Source of the DNA: Pyrofollis japonicus
GTDB taxonomy: Archaea; Thermoproteota; Thermoprotei_A; Sulfolobales; Pyrodictiaceae
Reading direction: 5' to 3'
DNA: 64,000 bases
Assembly (NCBI RefSeq): GCF_033097485.1
Contig: NZ_AP028634.1
Location: 496,001 to 560,000 of the forward strand
Notes under the pieces: generated by a model
Database searches by the model: none
What the model was told of the DNA's origin: nothing
What the model saw: the letters and a program-made list of their open reading frames with translations, nothing else
Shown: positions 30,888 to 39,874 of the stretch, piece by piece
How positions within the stretch are numbered: position 1 is the first letter of the stretch
Layout of the letters: every line of letters begins with the position of its first letter
Program-made: the position numbers and the translations under genes

Positions 30888-31827
30888 GCCTCTTTCTCAC
30901 CTTCTCAATCATTATGACAGCTATAGTGTTCGCTACCATACCTATAAGCAGCAGCAACAAGCCTCCGAAGAAGAGCACATTCATCATATACGGGTAGAGA
31001 TTCGCGTTAGCGAACTGGTTCGCTATAAGCGACGAAACCGTATACGCTGGTTTGAAGAGACAAGCACCAACATAGGGGGTATTTCCAACAACGAGTGCCA
31101 CGGCAACTGTCTCTCCAGCAGCTCTGCCAAAGCCGAGCAAAGCAGCAGCAATGATTCCGGGCCTAGCCAGGCCTAGCATTATCCTCGCGTACTCATACCT
31201 AGTTGCGCCTATAGCTAGTGCTGCTTCACGATAAATAAACGGTATTGAACGATAGGCGTCTCTCGCGACAGCCACCATGTATGGAAGAATCATTATGGCT
31301 AAGAGTACGCCAGCGGTTGCCAAGTTAAACCCTGTTATAGGTCTGCACGAGAAGAGCGGAATGAAGCCTAGGAGCTCGTGCAGAGGAGAGTACACGTGCT
31401 TCCTGAGCATTGGAGCAAGTACTTCCAACCCCCATAAGCCGTAAACAATCGTGGGGAGCCCAGCCATGAGCTCGATTATAGACCCTATTACTTCTCTAAG
31501 CCTCTGTGGCGCATATTCTTCAAGGACGAGGACAACGGATACTGCTACCGGTAATGCTAAGATAACGGCTATGGTTGATGAAACAAGTGTGCCGAAGAGC
31601 GGTGCAAGGAGCCCGTAGACCGAGGATTCCGGACTAGCCTCGTTAGGAGCCCACCTAGTGGCCGTGAGAATGCTTGTACCATACCTTCTTATCGCGGGGA
31701 ACGATACATAACTTATAACTATGAAAAGTAGAATAAACGTCGCCACTATTATTGACGCGAAAGGAAGCAGAGAATAGTACAACAACTTATCGCTGCGATG
31801 AAGGGGCCTCGCAGTGGCCACGCTCAT
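30880..31827 (-). CDS. pstC: Phosphate ABC transporter permease PstC
   Basis: This is the second permease of the Pst importer. The 315 residues hold six helices and the EAA loop (YREAALAIGATRYEYARIMLGLARPGI), then GRAAGETVAVALVVGN, strongly conserved in PstC. The ATG overlaps the pstS stop (ATGA). Two cysteine-bearing outer loops (FSCRPITG and GACLFKPAY) are unusual for a permease and could form a disulfide outside the cell. Confidence 0.93.
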   Translation of the reverse strand: MSVATARPLHRSDKLLYYSLLPFASIIVATFILLFIVISYVSFPAIRRYGTSILTATRWAPNEASPESSVYGLLAPLFGTLVSSTIAVILALPVAVSVVLVLEEYAPQRLREVIGSIIELMAGLPTIVYGLWGLEVLAPMLRKHVYSPLHELLGFIPLFSCRPITGFNLATAGVLLAIMILPYMVAVARDAYRSIPFIYREAALAIGATRYEYARIMLGLARPGIIAAALLGFGRAAGETVAVALVVGNTPYVGACLFKPAYTVSSLIANQFANANLYPYMMNVLFFGGLLLLLIGMVANTIAVIMIEKVRKRLA

Positions 31828-32966
31828 CGCCCCCTTATAATGTCTAACGCCTTCAAGTTGATTTCTTGCAGTTCTGTCGGTATAGGTGCATAGCCCTCTA
31901 CTATTTGGTGCTGGCCAACAGTGTTGATGTACTCTATGAACTTCTTTATCGCCTCAGCTTTTTGTGCCGGGTACTCAGCCCATACAATCATGAACGTGAA
32001 GCTTACTAATGGATAGGAGTCTTTTCCAGGCGCATAGACTATCGCGTCCAGCGCACCGCTCCAGTCAGCTAAGGGTGACCTCGGTAGGAGACCAGCCTTT
32101 ATTGCACTACTTATGGCGGCCTGCATTGACTTCACAGTAGGCTCAACGAAGACTCCTTCTCTGTTCATCACTGCTGCTATACTAAAGTTATTCTCGAGCG
32201 CGTAGCCAAGCTCAACGTATGCGATAGCTGAATCAAGCTCCTTGAAGTACTCAGCGACTCCCTGGTTTCCTTTAGCGCCAAGCCCTCTGCCAGTAGCGTC
32301 CACCGGCCACTCTATTGCTTTGCCTACGAGGGAAGACGGCCATACATCTGGTGCGGCCTTGTGCAAGAAGAAAGTAAAGACGGCAGTAGTCCCGCTGGAA
32401 TCTGATCTATGAATCACCTTTATCTCGGCATGAGGTAGGTTTGCCTTAGGGTTGAGACTCTTTATTGCATCGTCGTCCCAGTATTTTATGCTGCCACGAT
32501 ATATCTTGGCGATTACTTCACCGGTTAGGTTCAACGGTCCATCGTATCCAGGTATTTTGTAGACTATTGCTATTGCCCCAACTATAATAGGCATTTGGAG
32601 TATTTCTCCCTTGTACTGCTGATACTGCTCCTTCGTGAGCGGCGGATCCGAGCACGCGAAATCAACTACTTTCTCCCTTAGAAGCTGTGCTTGACCGGTA
32701 CCGCTTCCAGTAGGATTATAAGTAACTAGTATATCGGGATACATCCTTTCAAAGTCCTTTATCCACTCCTGCATCTGCGGATATATGAATGTCGAGCCCG
32801 AACCAGCAAGCCGGATGCCTTGTCGCTGCTCTACCGAGCCTCTACCACTATAGATACAGCATACGACTTGGAGCACTATATCAATGAGGAGAAGGCCGAT
32901 AACAATGAACAGCACCAGCATTAGGGCTTGCTCACCTACTATACCAATGCCGCGCAGCTTTACCAA
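31824..32966 (-). CDS. pstS: Phosphate-binding protein PstS
   Basis: This is the extracytoplasmic phosphate receptor of the Pst system. An N-terminal membrane anchor (ALMLVLFIVIGLLLIDIVLQ) precedes the mature domain, which opens with LAGSGSTFIYPQMQEWIKDF. Phosphate-binding blocks NPTGSGTGQAQLL, HRSDSSGTTAVFTFFLHK and the KGNQGVAEYF region are all present. The start is TTG 32966 behind GGGAGG. It is first in the order pstS-pstC-pstA-pstB-phoU, every junction of which overlaps, and is divergent from an AbrB-PhoU regulator. Confidence 0.94.
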   Translation of the reverse strand: MVKLRGIGIVGEQALMLVLFIVIGLLLIDIVLQVVCCIYSGRGSVEQRQGIRLAGSGSTFIYPQMQEWIKDFERMYPDILVTYNPTGSGTGQAQLLREKVVDFACSDPPLTKEQYQQYKGEILQMPIIVGAIAIVYKIPGYDGPLNLTGEVIAKIYRGSIKYWDDDAIKSLNPKANLPHAEIKVIHRSDSSGTTAVFTFFLHKAAPDVWPSSLVGKAIEWPVDATGRGLGAKGNQGVAEYFKELDSAIAYVELGYALENNFSIAAVMNREGVFVEPTVKSMQAAISSAIKAGLLPRSPLADWSGALDAIVYAPGKDSYPLVSFTFMIVWAEYPAQKAEAIKKFIEYINTVGQHQIVEGYAPIPTELQEINLKALDIIRGR

Positions 32967-33075
32967 TGCATGCCTCCCTTGAACCAGTATCGTTGCCCAT
33001 TGTTACCCGAAAGACTAGAGGAGTATAGAAGCCATGCGTATAGAGTACTCGTAGGTACTTAGAGTGCTTAGTAAC

Positions 33076-33093
33076 CTATATAGAACTATATAG
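33076..33093. promoter_or_regulatory. Tandem CTATATAG palindromes, divergent pst/regulator promoter
   Basis: Two copies of the self-complementary octamer CTATATAG are separated by AA. They lie in the 150-base gap between pstS (minus) and the AbrB-PhoU gene (plus). Either copy is a good TATA box for the plus-strand gene, placing transcription start near 33106-33116, and their symmetry suits binding by a dimeric regulator such as the adjacent AbrB-type protein. Confidence 0.5.
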
Positions 33094-33118
33094 TTGATTG
33101 TGTAAGTGGGTGCGTCTA

Positions 33119-34174
33119 GTGGCTTCAACTATTACTAGAAGGGTACAGCTAGTAGGTGGAAGCACGTTCGTCGTGTCGCTTCCCAAAGAGTGGGCCCGCC
33201 AGGTGGGAGTCCGCGCCGGCAGCGAGCTAGAAATAGAAATCCTTCCCGATGGCAGTCTTGTCCTCCGCCCAAAAAGTAGTTCGTCTTCGCGTAAGGCGCT
33301 AAGCGAGTACATCGTTGAGATTGGAGAAGATAGCGACTTCAACATGATTGTGAGAAGGATAATGGCAGGCTATCTTGCAGGCTTTAAATCTATACGCCTT
33401 GTTAAGAAGTCGCCTGCTCTACAGAAGCAAGTTGAGGAAATAATAGACATAGTACATAAGAGAATACTCGGGCTTGAACCACTAGAAGAAGATACATCGT
33501 CTGTCTTGCTACAAAACATCGTTGATACAAGTTTCGCTGAGATAAAGAGTTCTCTTAGAAGACTCGCAAGGGTAACCATAACTATGCATGAAGACGTTCT
33601 CCAGTGCATGTATGCTGGCAGGGAGTGCACGGAGATCTTCAGGAGCATAAGGGAGCGCGACAATTTGGCTGACAAGCTCTACTTGTTAGTGCTACGACAA
33701 CTAGTAGAAGCAACAATTGACCCCTCGGAGGCAGCAAGGCAAAGAATACTGCTACCAGAGACATTGTTCATAGCCTCTATAGCTAAAAACATTGAGAGAA
33801 TAGCCGACTATGCAACCGTTATGTCACGGATCCTCGTTGATACGGAGAGCCGTGTACCTAGCGAGATATGCGAAGTATATAATGACGCGATAGGTGTTTT
33901 AAAGATGGTGCTGCGCGCCGTAATAGAGGAAGGCAATGTGGACATCGAAGATGCATCAAAGAAGAGCGATATTATAAAGAAGAGGATAAAGGAGCTTCGC
34001 TCTAGTTCCGGCCACGGTGTCCCCTTAAGCACAGGCCTTATACTTGAGACTCTTTCAAGAATAATCGCTCACACAATAGATATTGTTGAGGCGTTGATAG
34101 ATGTTGAGGCAGTGAAGCAAGCATTTAGTAGGCGCGGAGAGGTAGCGGAGCAGGCATTTGCAAGCATGGTGTAG
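33119..34174 (+). CDS. AbrB-type DNA-binding domain fused to PhoU (phosphate regulator)
   Basis: An N-terminal swapped-hairpin AbrB/SpoVT domain (TRRVQLVGGSTFVVSLPKEWARQVGV ... GSELEIEILPDG) is followed by two PhoU-like helical repeats. Archaea lack the bacterial PhoR/PhoB pathway in most lineages, and this fusion is a plausible direct transcriptional controller of the divergent pst operon. The start is placed at GTG 33119, since TATA-like sequence at 33076-33093 would place transcription start after the first in-frame TTG (33098); GTGGGTG lies just upstream. The fusion gives about 351 residues. Confidence 0.85.
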   Translation: MASTITRRVQLVGGSTFVVSLPKEWARQVGVRAGSELEIEILPDGSLVLRPKSSSSSRKALSEYIVEIGEDSDFNMIVRRIMAGYLAGFKSIRLVKKSPALQKQVEEIIDIVHKRILGLEPLEEDTSSVLLQNIVDTSFAEIKSSLRRLARVTITMHEDVLQCMYAGRECTEIFRSIRERDNLADKLYLLVLRQLVEATIDPSEAARQRILLPETLFIASIAKNIERIADYATVMSRILVDTESRVPSEICEVYNDAIGVLKMVLRAVIEEGNVDIEDASKKSDIIKKRIKELRSSSGHGVPLSTGLILETLSRIIAHTIDIVEALIDVEAVKQAFSRRGEVAEQAFASMV

Positions 34175-34640
34175 ATACTGCTATAAATAATAAAAAACAG
34201 TTATATTGTTCTAGCTAGTTTCGATGGTCACCGTTCTAAGGCCTTAGGGTCTTCTTCCTCTTCTTGGATTTCTCTACTGCTTCGACTACTTTTGCAGCCA
34301 TTATCGTGGATAGCTCTGGGAACATTCTATCGCACCTAGAAACTTAGTGGGATAAATCGGCTTATATAGTTTTCCAATATATTGTTCTCTTACGGCCAGT
34401 ATGGTATCCTTATTTATAGACAATTGTATACGGAGCCCTAGATAAGCTCAGAAATGTAGAGTGGGACCACATGCTTAATGTAGAGGGCAAGCTCTGTCTC
34501 GCTATTTAGGCGCGTAAACTATTGCTGCTTCACAGCCGACTAGATGCTTTATAGTATCTCGCAGCACTTACGCATCGGGGGCAACTCCTGGCATAGAGAG
34601 CTTGCTTATCTGACCTCATCTTGGTAGGGGTGAGACTCTT
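34175..34640. other. 466-base gap between the phosphate regulator and ridA
   Basis: Apart from the candidate miniprotein at 34236-34325, no gene is seen. The first 80 bases are pyrimidine-rich and probably terminate the phosphate-regulator transcript. Several AT-rich TATA-like elements (CTTATATAG near 34361, CCTTATTTATAG near 34409, TTTATAG near 34550) suggest one or more promoters, the last probably for ridA. Confidence 0.4.
34236..34325 (-). CDS. Candidate 29-residue basic miniprotein
   Basis: This short frame is MFPELSTIMAAKVVEAVEKS followed by a basic tail (KKRKK). It starts at ATG 34325 with GGTGCGAT three bases upstream and TATA-like CTATATAAG about 35 bases upstream, both correctly spaced. 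The first 20 residues would form an amphipathic helix. The rival view is that the Lys/Arg tail is only the antisense of a pyrimidine-rich terminator following the AbrB-PhoU gene. Function unknown. Confidence 0.35.
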   Translation of the reverse strand: MFPELSTIMAAKVVEAVEKSKKRKKTLRP

Positions 34641-35033
34641 TTGGCTAAAAAGATCGTATATACTGATAAAGCGCCCAAGCCCGTAGGGCCTTATAGCCAA
34701 GGCGTTGTTGCTGGTGGATGGTTGTTTGTTGCCGGACAGATACCAATAGATCCCGAGACCGGGAAGCTCGTTGAGGGTGATTTCGAAGCAAAGGTTAGAC
34801 GCGTATTAGAGAACGTGAAGGCAATAGTTGAGGCGGCTGGAGGCAGCCTCCGCGACGTGGTCAAGGTAACTGTCTATCTACGGGATATTTCGCTCTTTGA
34901 TAGATTTAACAAGGTATACTCAGAGTATTTTAGCGAAGAGCCGCCTGCCCGCGTTGTAGTTGAGGTTTCGAATCTGCCTAAGGGAGTAGATTTAGAAGTT
35001 GAAGCAATAGCTTATCTGGGAGAAAAAGCTTGA
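34641..35033 (+). CDS. ridA: RidA-family enamine/imine deaminase
   Basis: RidA hydrolyses reactive 2-aminoacrylate and 2-aminocrotonate released by PLP enzymes. Diagnostic blocks are [11 protein letters not shown] near the N-terminus, [13 protein letters not shown], and [25 protein letters not shown] with the substrate-binding Arg. The length of 130 is typical. TTG 34641 follows GGGGTGAGA. Its stop overlaps the start of threonine ammonia-lyase (TTGA); that enzyme is the classic producer of the imine RidA detoxifies, so the pairing is functionally coherent. Confidence 0.95.
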   Translation: MAKKIVYTDKAPKPVGPYSQGVVAGGWLFVAGQIPIDPETGKLVEGDFEAKVRRVLENVKAIVEAAGGSLRDVVKVTVYLRDISLFDRFNKVYSEYFSEEPPARVVVEVSNLPKGVDLEVEAIAYLGEKA

Positions 35034-36262
35034 CTAATGTAGACGAGCTTATTAATGACATATATAATCGTAGCCTTGAGGCACGCAAAGTAGTATCTAA
35101 GTATATTCATCACACTCCGCTCGACTATAGTACAACGTTTAGCCGTATGAGCGGAGCCCGGGTCTACCTCAAGTACGAGAACTTGCAGAAAACCGGGAGC
35201 TTCAAAGTACGCGGAGCACTCTACAAGCTCTCAAAGCTAGTAGGAAAAGTGGAGGGTGTTGTTGCGGCTTCTGCCGGCAACCATGCACAGGGCGTGGCCT
35301 ACGCTGCAAAGTGTTTCGGGATGAAAGCAGTAATAGTAATGCCAGAGGTTGCGAGCATCGCGAAAGTAGAGGCTACAAAAGGTTATGGAGCCGAAGTAGT
35401 GCTATATGGTACGATCTATGACGAAGCGGAGGAGAAGGCACGGGAAATAGCGCGGGAGAGAGGATACGAGTTCATACCAGCCTTCGACGACCCGGACATA
35501 ATTGCTGGACAAGCCACCTTAGGCCACGAGATACTAGAGGACCTAGAGGACGTGGATGTGGTTGTCGTCCCGATCGGTGGTGGTGGCTTAATCTCCGGCA
35601 TCTCGGTTGCACTACGCAAAAAGAAGCCAAGCATAAGAATAGTCGGGGTTGAGCCGGCTAATGTTCCAAAGTTTACCCTATCTCTCCGTGCAGGTCACCC
35701 CGTGACGGTTAAGCCTAAGCCAACAGTTGCAGATGGGCTTGCTGTGAAACGTCCAGGCCAACTAACCTTCCGCATAATCCGCGAACTCGTTGACGAAGTA
35801 GTAACTGTGACCGAGGATGAACTCTCTCAGGCTATCTATCTCCTCCTAGAGAGAGGCAAGGTGCTCGCCGAGGGCGCTGGAGCTGCATCTCTCGCGGCAA
35901 TACTGAGCGGCAAAGTAAGGGGTATCGAGGGCAAGAAAACAGTAGCAGTCATATCTGGTGGTAACATTGATCTAACAATGCTCAACCGCATATTAGTAAG
36001 AGGCCTAGCATTCACAGGCCGCATAGCGACGATATATGGCTATGTCCCGGACCAGCCAGGAATGCTTGCAAAAGTTGCCACAATAATAGGGAAACACCGT
36101 GCCAACATATTAGAAGTGTTGCACGATAGGAGCGACATACAAGCACCGACGTGGCATACGGCGCTACGAGTAATAATAGAGGTCCCGTCCAGGGAAGAGG
36201 TTAAGAAAATACTGGAAGAACTAAGCCGGGAGGGCTTCGAGTTCTACCAGATAAGCGGCTAA
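35030..36262 (+). CDS. ilvA: Threonine ammonia-lyase with C-terminal ACT domain
   Basis: This PLP enzyme converts threonine to 2-oxobutyrate and ammonia, the first step to isoleucine or threonine catabolism. The PLP lysine is Lys59 in [27 protein letters not shown] and the glycine loop [10 protein letters not shown] bind cofactor. A C-terminal ACT domain (about residues 330-405, [20 protein letters not shown]) suggests allosteric control. The length of 410 matches the short catabolic/biosynthetic form. It is translationally coupled to ridA. Confidence 0.94.
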   Translation: MTNVDELINDIYNRSLEARKVVSKYIHHTPLDYSTTFSRMSGARVYLKYENLQKTGSFKVRGALYKLSKLVGKVEGVVAASAGNHAQGVAYAAKCFGMKAVIVMPEVASIAKVEATKGYGAEVVLYGTIYDEAEEKAREIARERGYEFIPAFDDPDIIAGQATLGHEILEDLEDVDVVVVPIGGGGLISGISVALRKKKPSIRIVGVEPANVPKFTLSLRAGHPVTVKPKPTVADGLAVKRPGQLTFRIIRELVDEVVTVTEDELSQAIYLLLERGKVLAEGAGAASLAAILSGKVRGIEGKKTVAVISGGNIDLTMLNRILVRGLAFTGRIATIYGYVPDQPGMLAKVATIIGKHRANILEVLHDRSDIQAPTWHTALRVIIEVPSREEVKKILEELSREGFEFYQISG

Positions 36263-36281
36263 GCAAAACATGTTTCTGCTC

Positions 36282-36992
36282 CTAGAAGAGCCTCGTTTGC
36301 TTCGAACATATTTTTAGAGAGGCAGCCTCCTCGGCCTCAAGAAGCACTGGAAGTTCCTCTATAAAGCCCCTAAGCTTTGAAACGGGCACGATGAACACCC
36401 CCTCAATTATCTTTGGGACATTCTCCTTAATGACTATAAGCGCTGGAACGATCCTCCAACATCCCTGTGGGAGGCCGAGCCGGTCCCAATACTTCTCAAG
36501 CCGCCTAATCCTCTCAACATGTCTCCTGGCGGCATCTCTTAGCCGACTAGGCACGGTATATTTTGGCTCCCAGTGCTTACAATCAATGGCCACGGCATGA
36601 GCCTCTGCTAGTGCAAGGACATCGAGTTCGAGTCCGCCCCTACCAGCAACACGAAGTCCGCGGTAGACACGGTATCCTGCCTCGCTGAAAGCACGTCTCG
36701 CGTATTCCTCGAAGAGTCTCCAGTCAAGGCTCTTGGATATAGCCGTCTCTGGTACTCCGAGCCTTACAGCTGTCAGTGCAAGGGCTAAGGCGTCCTCGAT
36801 GCATATTTCTCCATCTACTAGTTTAGCACCTGCACCTGGCTCAGCCGATAATAGCTCAGCGGCCCGCTTGACGAGCACGCTACGTATAAAGAGCCTCGTT
36901 GCAATAGCATCCAGGCTGACACATTTCTCGCTACGTAGCCTTAGGAGCTCGGCAACAAGTGCACCGATAACACTCCTAAGGCTATCTAGCAC
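36282..36992 (-). CDS. Putative PD-(D/E)XK nuclease-fold protein (Mrr/NERD-like)
   Basis: This 236-residue protein has a helical N-terminal half (residues 1-85) and a C-terminal half with a nuclease-type core: FEEYARRAFSEAGYRVYRGL, then GLELDVLALAEAHAVAIDCKHW, which gives the Asp ... Asp-x-Lys spacing of PD-(D/E)XK enzymes. No methyltransferase or other defence gene is adjacent, so a repair or housekeeping role is as likely as restriction. I do not recognise a named family. It converges with threonine ammonia-lyase 20 bases away. Confidence 0.6.
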   Translation of the reverse strand: MLDSLRSVIGALVAELLRLRSEKCVSLDAIATRLFIRSVLVKRAAELLSAEPGAGAKLVDGEICIEDALALALTAVRLGVPETAISKSLDWRLFEEYARRAFSEAGYRVYRGLRVAGRGGLELDVLALAEAHAVAIDCKHWEPKYTVPSRLRDAARRHVERIRRLEKYWDRLGLPQGCWRIVPALIVIKENVPKIIEGVFIVPVSKLRGFIEELPVLLEAEEAASLKICSKQTRLF

Positions 36993-37232
36993 TTCACTAG
37001 CCCCCTTACCAGGATTAAGCCCTCAGAGCAATTATGCGTTGCAAAATAATCGCCACAGTAAGGCCCGCTACTCTAGCCTTTATCATCAAGGATATCGCGA
37101 GGAGGAATATCCATGGTATAAGGGATAGGAGTTTCGGACAAAGCTGGCAGGCTGGAGGCCTCCTTCTCTAGGCGGCTTCATTATCTAATAACAGATTGAA
37201 ATAGGAGCAATGAGTTGGGAAAAAGACGATCC

Positions 37233-37595
37233 CTATGCCTCCTGCTCCTTTACGCCCATTTTCTGGAGCAGTGTCTTAAGATAGTTTATCGTTGATTGGT
37301 CGAGCTCTATCTCGCCGCGCTCGAGGGCCTCGTTGAGCCAGTCTTGTAGCTCACGGCTACCCGTGAACCCGTACGCTATGTATGCCTTAGCTATGCCGTC
37401 ATGTTGCTCTGCTAGTTTGATCTTATCCTCGAGTTCTTTAATTGTCTCGCCTTCAACGTAGAACACGAGAGCAGAAGGCTTCCCTACATCGTATATCTCG
37501 AAGCCAAGGCCCTCTAGGTATTGCTTCAGCTCGCTCCTCTTAGGCTCAGAGCGGTACTCTCCTATCACGAGGAAGAAGCCAGTCATAAACGCCAT
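37233..37595 (-). CDS. NapD-like maturation chaperone (tentative)
   Basis: This small protein of 120 residues follows the NapG/NapH-like genes. Its order of elements (FFLVIGEY strand, helix KRSELKQYLEGLGFEIYDV, strand ALVFYVEGE, helix IKELEDKIKLAEQHDGIAKAYIAYGF) is the ferredoxin-like fold of NapD, the cytoplasmic chaperone that binds the NapA Tat signal. Homology is weak, so the call rests on fold pattern and context. The extra 30-residue helical C-terminus is not typical of NapD. The ATG overlaps the stop of the NapH-like gene by one base. Confidence 0.5.
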   Translation of the reverse strand: MAFMTGFFLVIGEYRSEPKRSELKQYLEGLGFEIYDVGKPSALVFYVEGETIKELEDKIKLAEQHDGIAKAYIAYGFTGSRELQDWLNEALERGEIELDQSTINYLKTLLQKMGVKEQEA

Positions 37596-38602
37596 TACTT
37601 CTCCTCCTCGCGTACTCCTTTATTCTCCTTACCCTTTAGATTACTTGGCCCCCTTATTTTCGGTGGCGGAGGTGTAGGCCTCTTAGCGCTAGGGGATGCC
37701 ACGCTGAAGCTTAGAACTCCATAGGGGCAAGCCTCTACGCATCTAGCGCAGTGGAAGCACCTATGGTCCCTAATGTCTCTGCCTTTCTCGATGTACTCGT
37801 TGAGGATATCAATGCTCATCGGGCATACCATGCTGCATAGGTTGCAGCGGACGCACTTCTCTGGCTTAGAGATCTTTATCACGAACGGGCTATACTTGTT
37901 CGTTATGAATCCATAGAGGTTGCCTATGGGGCAGACGAAGCGACACCAGAACCTCTTTATCCCAAACACGTACTCGGCTATAATGTTCACTATTAATGCG
38001 AACCCAGTTATAGTTGACCACGCCATCACTAGACCCATGGTGGCTCCGGGGATGTTGTAGAGCACGTTCACTAGGAACTCGCCTAGTTTTGTGGCGCCTG
38101 CTACTGGAGAGTATGTTGTGAAGAATGGTCTTCCAAGCATTATCGAGAGCAACAAGTATATTATCATCATGATTGGCGGCACTATTTTCTCCGCCTTAGT
38201 GGTCTTGTGGGGCCTTTGGTATAGTGGTGCGTTGAGTCTGTTCAGTTTGCGCTCGAAGAGGCTGAAGAGAAGATCCATTGGACAGACCCAGCCGCAGAAG
38301 AATCTTCCAAGGATGCTGTAAATTGTGAAGACAACGAGTACAGCTATCACTGATTCAAGTGTCGGGCTATGTGTCGCAGCGGCTTGCTCGAGCCAGGCAA
38401 AGGGATCCATTAATGGTATTGTTTTGAGAATTCTGCTAGAAGCCAGGGAGCCCATGAGGATGCTGTAGGAGATTAGCGCCTGTATAGAGAATAGCACAAG
38501 TATTGTTAGCTGTAATAGTCTTCTCGCAACAGTGTATTTGCCGCGACGCGGTGTGCCAAGTATTATCCGGCGCAGCCTCCTGGACCAAGCACCGCTAGGC
38601 AC
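37595..38602 (-). CDS. napH: NapH-like membrane polyferredoxin
   Basis: This is a membrane iron-sulfur protein of the NapH/CcoG-like group, thought to take electrons from quinol. Four to five hydrophobic helices carry the two CxxxCP motifs (FCGWVCPMDLL and FWCRFVCPIGNLYG), and the C-terminal part has two [4Fe-4S] ferredoxin sites (CVRCNLCSMVCP and CFHCARCVEACP). GTG 38602 follows GAGGGGTGA at good spacing; GTG 38611 is possible. The start overlaps the NapG-like stop, and the NapD-like gene follows directly, giving G-H-D order. Confidence 0.82.
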   Translation of the reverse strand: MPSGAWSRRLRRIILGTPRRGKYTVARRLLQLTILVLFSIQALISYSILMGSLASSRILKTIPLMDPFAWLEQAAATHSPTLESVIAVLVVFTIYSILGRFFCGWVCPMDLLFSLFERKLNRLNAPLYQRPHKTTKAEKIVPPIMMIIYLLLSIMLGRPFFTTYSPVAGATKLGEFLVNVLYNIPGATMGLVMAWSTITGFALIVNIIAEYVFGIKRFWCRFVCPIGNLYGFITNKYSPFVIKISKPEKCVRCNLCSMVCPMSIDILNEYIEKGRDIRDHRCFHCARCVEACPYGVLSFSVASPSAKRPTPPPPKIRGPSNLKGKENKGVREEEK

Positions 38603-39599
38603 TCTTTTCACCCCTCTTAGTGCTCGTCGTAGCTGAGGCGCCTAGCTCGGTCTGTATCTTTTCCTCCGTGTAGCCCCGCACATTCTGGATATAGTCGGTG
38701 TTTATCTGAGACCGCATCACGGCTGCTGCCGGGTCCTTGCGCTCAGTCTCCAAAATCAGTTTAAGGTACTCTTCGTAGCTCATACCTGTATTCTTGTAGT
38801 TCTTGGTGCGCTCCTCGTATACCTCCTTCGGCAACACGTGGATTGCTGCACCATTTATCGGGCAAGCAGGGACACAGAGACCACAGCCCTTGCACCTATC
38901 TGGCCGCACTTTGGTATGGACACCCCACTCGTTGAACGTGAACTCGAAGACCTCGCTGCCGAAGGGGCATGCCTTGGCACAGCTCTTGCAGTCGCCGCTG
39001 TTCCACGCCCAGCAAAGATCTGGGTCGATAAGCGCTATACCCATTTGTACATCTCTCTTCGGTATCTCTGCAAGCGCACCCGTCGGGCATACAACGGTGC
39101 ACTCCATGCAAAGAGTACACGGGTAGAGCCACTGGCGGTCAACAATAGGAGTGCCAAGCTTCTTGTGCCCCGCGCTGAAGTCTGCAAGCCTTATCGCATT
39201 ATACCCCATGTAGTTGCACGCCGAGTAGCAGAGCCCGCACCTGATACAGCGCGAATAGAAGTCCTTGGTAGCACCTGGTGGGAGAAGGGGGAATGTGTCC
39301 TCCCATACGGGCTTGGTATAGGCCATTGGTTTGTCGGGCAAGAGAGGATTGGCTACAAGCTTTTTGCCGTCTTTCTCCACGACGAGGCCAACAGCCTCAT
39401 AGTACTGTAGGCGGTCCTTGTCGTTAGTTATGTCGAAGAACTCGTAGTAAATACGTCTATCTTCTTCGTCTTCGGCAACACTTGTTGTGCCTAGCATGCG
39501 GAGGAATGGTGAAGCAGCAGCGGCAGCGCCAATAACTATGCCGGTCTTTATGAATTCCCTCCTGGTTATACCTCCCCGTCTACGCTCAGCATCGCTCAA
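38595..39599 (-). CDS. napG: NapG-like Tat-exported ferredoxin with four [4Fe-4S] sites
   Basis: A Tat signal (TRREFIKTGIVIGAAAAASP) marks it for export. Four cluster motifs follow: CIRCGLCYSAC, CTLCMECTVVCP, CWAWNSGDCKSCAKACP and CKGCGLCVPACP, the NapG pattern. NapG and NapH together can feed menaquinol electrons to periplasmic nitrate reductase. TTG 39599 follows GGTGTGACT. The reductase gene lies 275 bases upstream in the same direction. Confidence 0.85.
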   Translation of the reverse strand: MSDAERRRGGITRREFIKTGIVIGAAAAASPFLRMLGTTSVAEDEEDRRIYYEFFDITNDKDRLQYYEAVGLVVEKDGKKLVANPLLPDKPMAYTKPVWEDTFPLLPPGATKDFYSRCIRCGLCYSACNYMGYNAIRLADFSAGHKKLGTPIVDRQWLYPCTLCMECTVVCPTGALAEIPKRDVQMGIALIDPDLCWAWNSGDCKSCAKACPFGSEVFEFTFNEWGVHTKVRPDRCKGCGLCVPACPINGAAIHVLPKEVYEERTKNYKNTGMSYEEYLKLILETERKDPAAAVMRSQINTDYIQNVRGYTEEKIQTELGASATTSTKRGEKSA

Positions 39600-39874
39600 G
39601 AGGAGTCACACCTTACCAAGCTTCTTCTCGTTTCAAAGACTTTCAAAAAATTATTGAATGACCCGTGAATAAGTTAGGGATGAATGCAGCCCTTTCTACG
39701 TTCTAGCCCGCTAGTGTTCGGGACGCTACTCTTGGAGAACAGATAAACACTATGACACGTGTACACGGAATCAATAATTACTACGGTGAATGGCCGAGAA
39801 AATGATAGTTATAAACTAGGTCCGGATTATGTAAGGTAAAAACACTGTGTGGGGTAGATGAGCTATTTGGTTGG
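39600..39874. promoter_or_regulatory. Spacer between reductase and NapGHD genes, likely promoter
   Basis: This AT-rich spacer on the path from the reductase gene to napG contains overlapping palindromes ACACGTGT (39755-39762) and GTGTACAC (39759-39766). On the minus strand it also has the AT-rich stretch CAATAATTTTTTG near 39645, a possible promoter element for the NapGHD-like genes. No regulator site is recognised with certainty. Confidence 0.35.
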
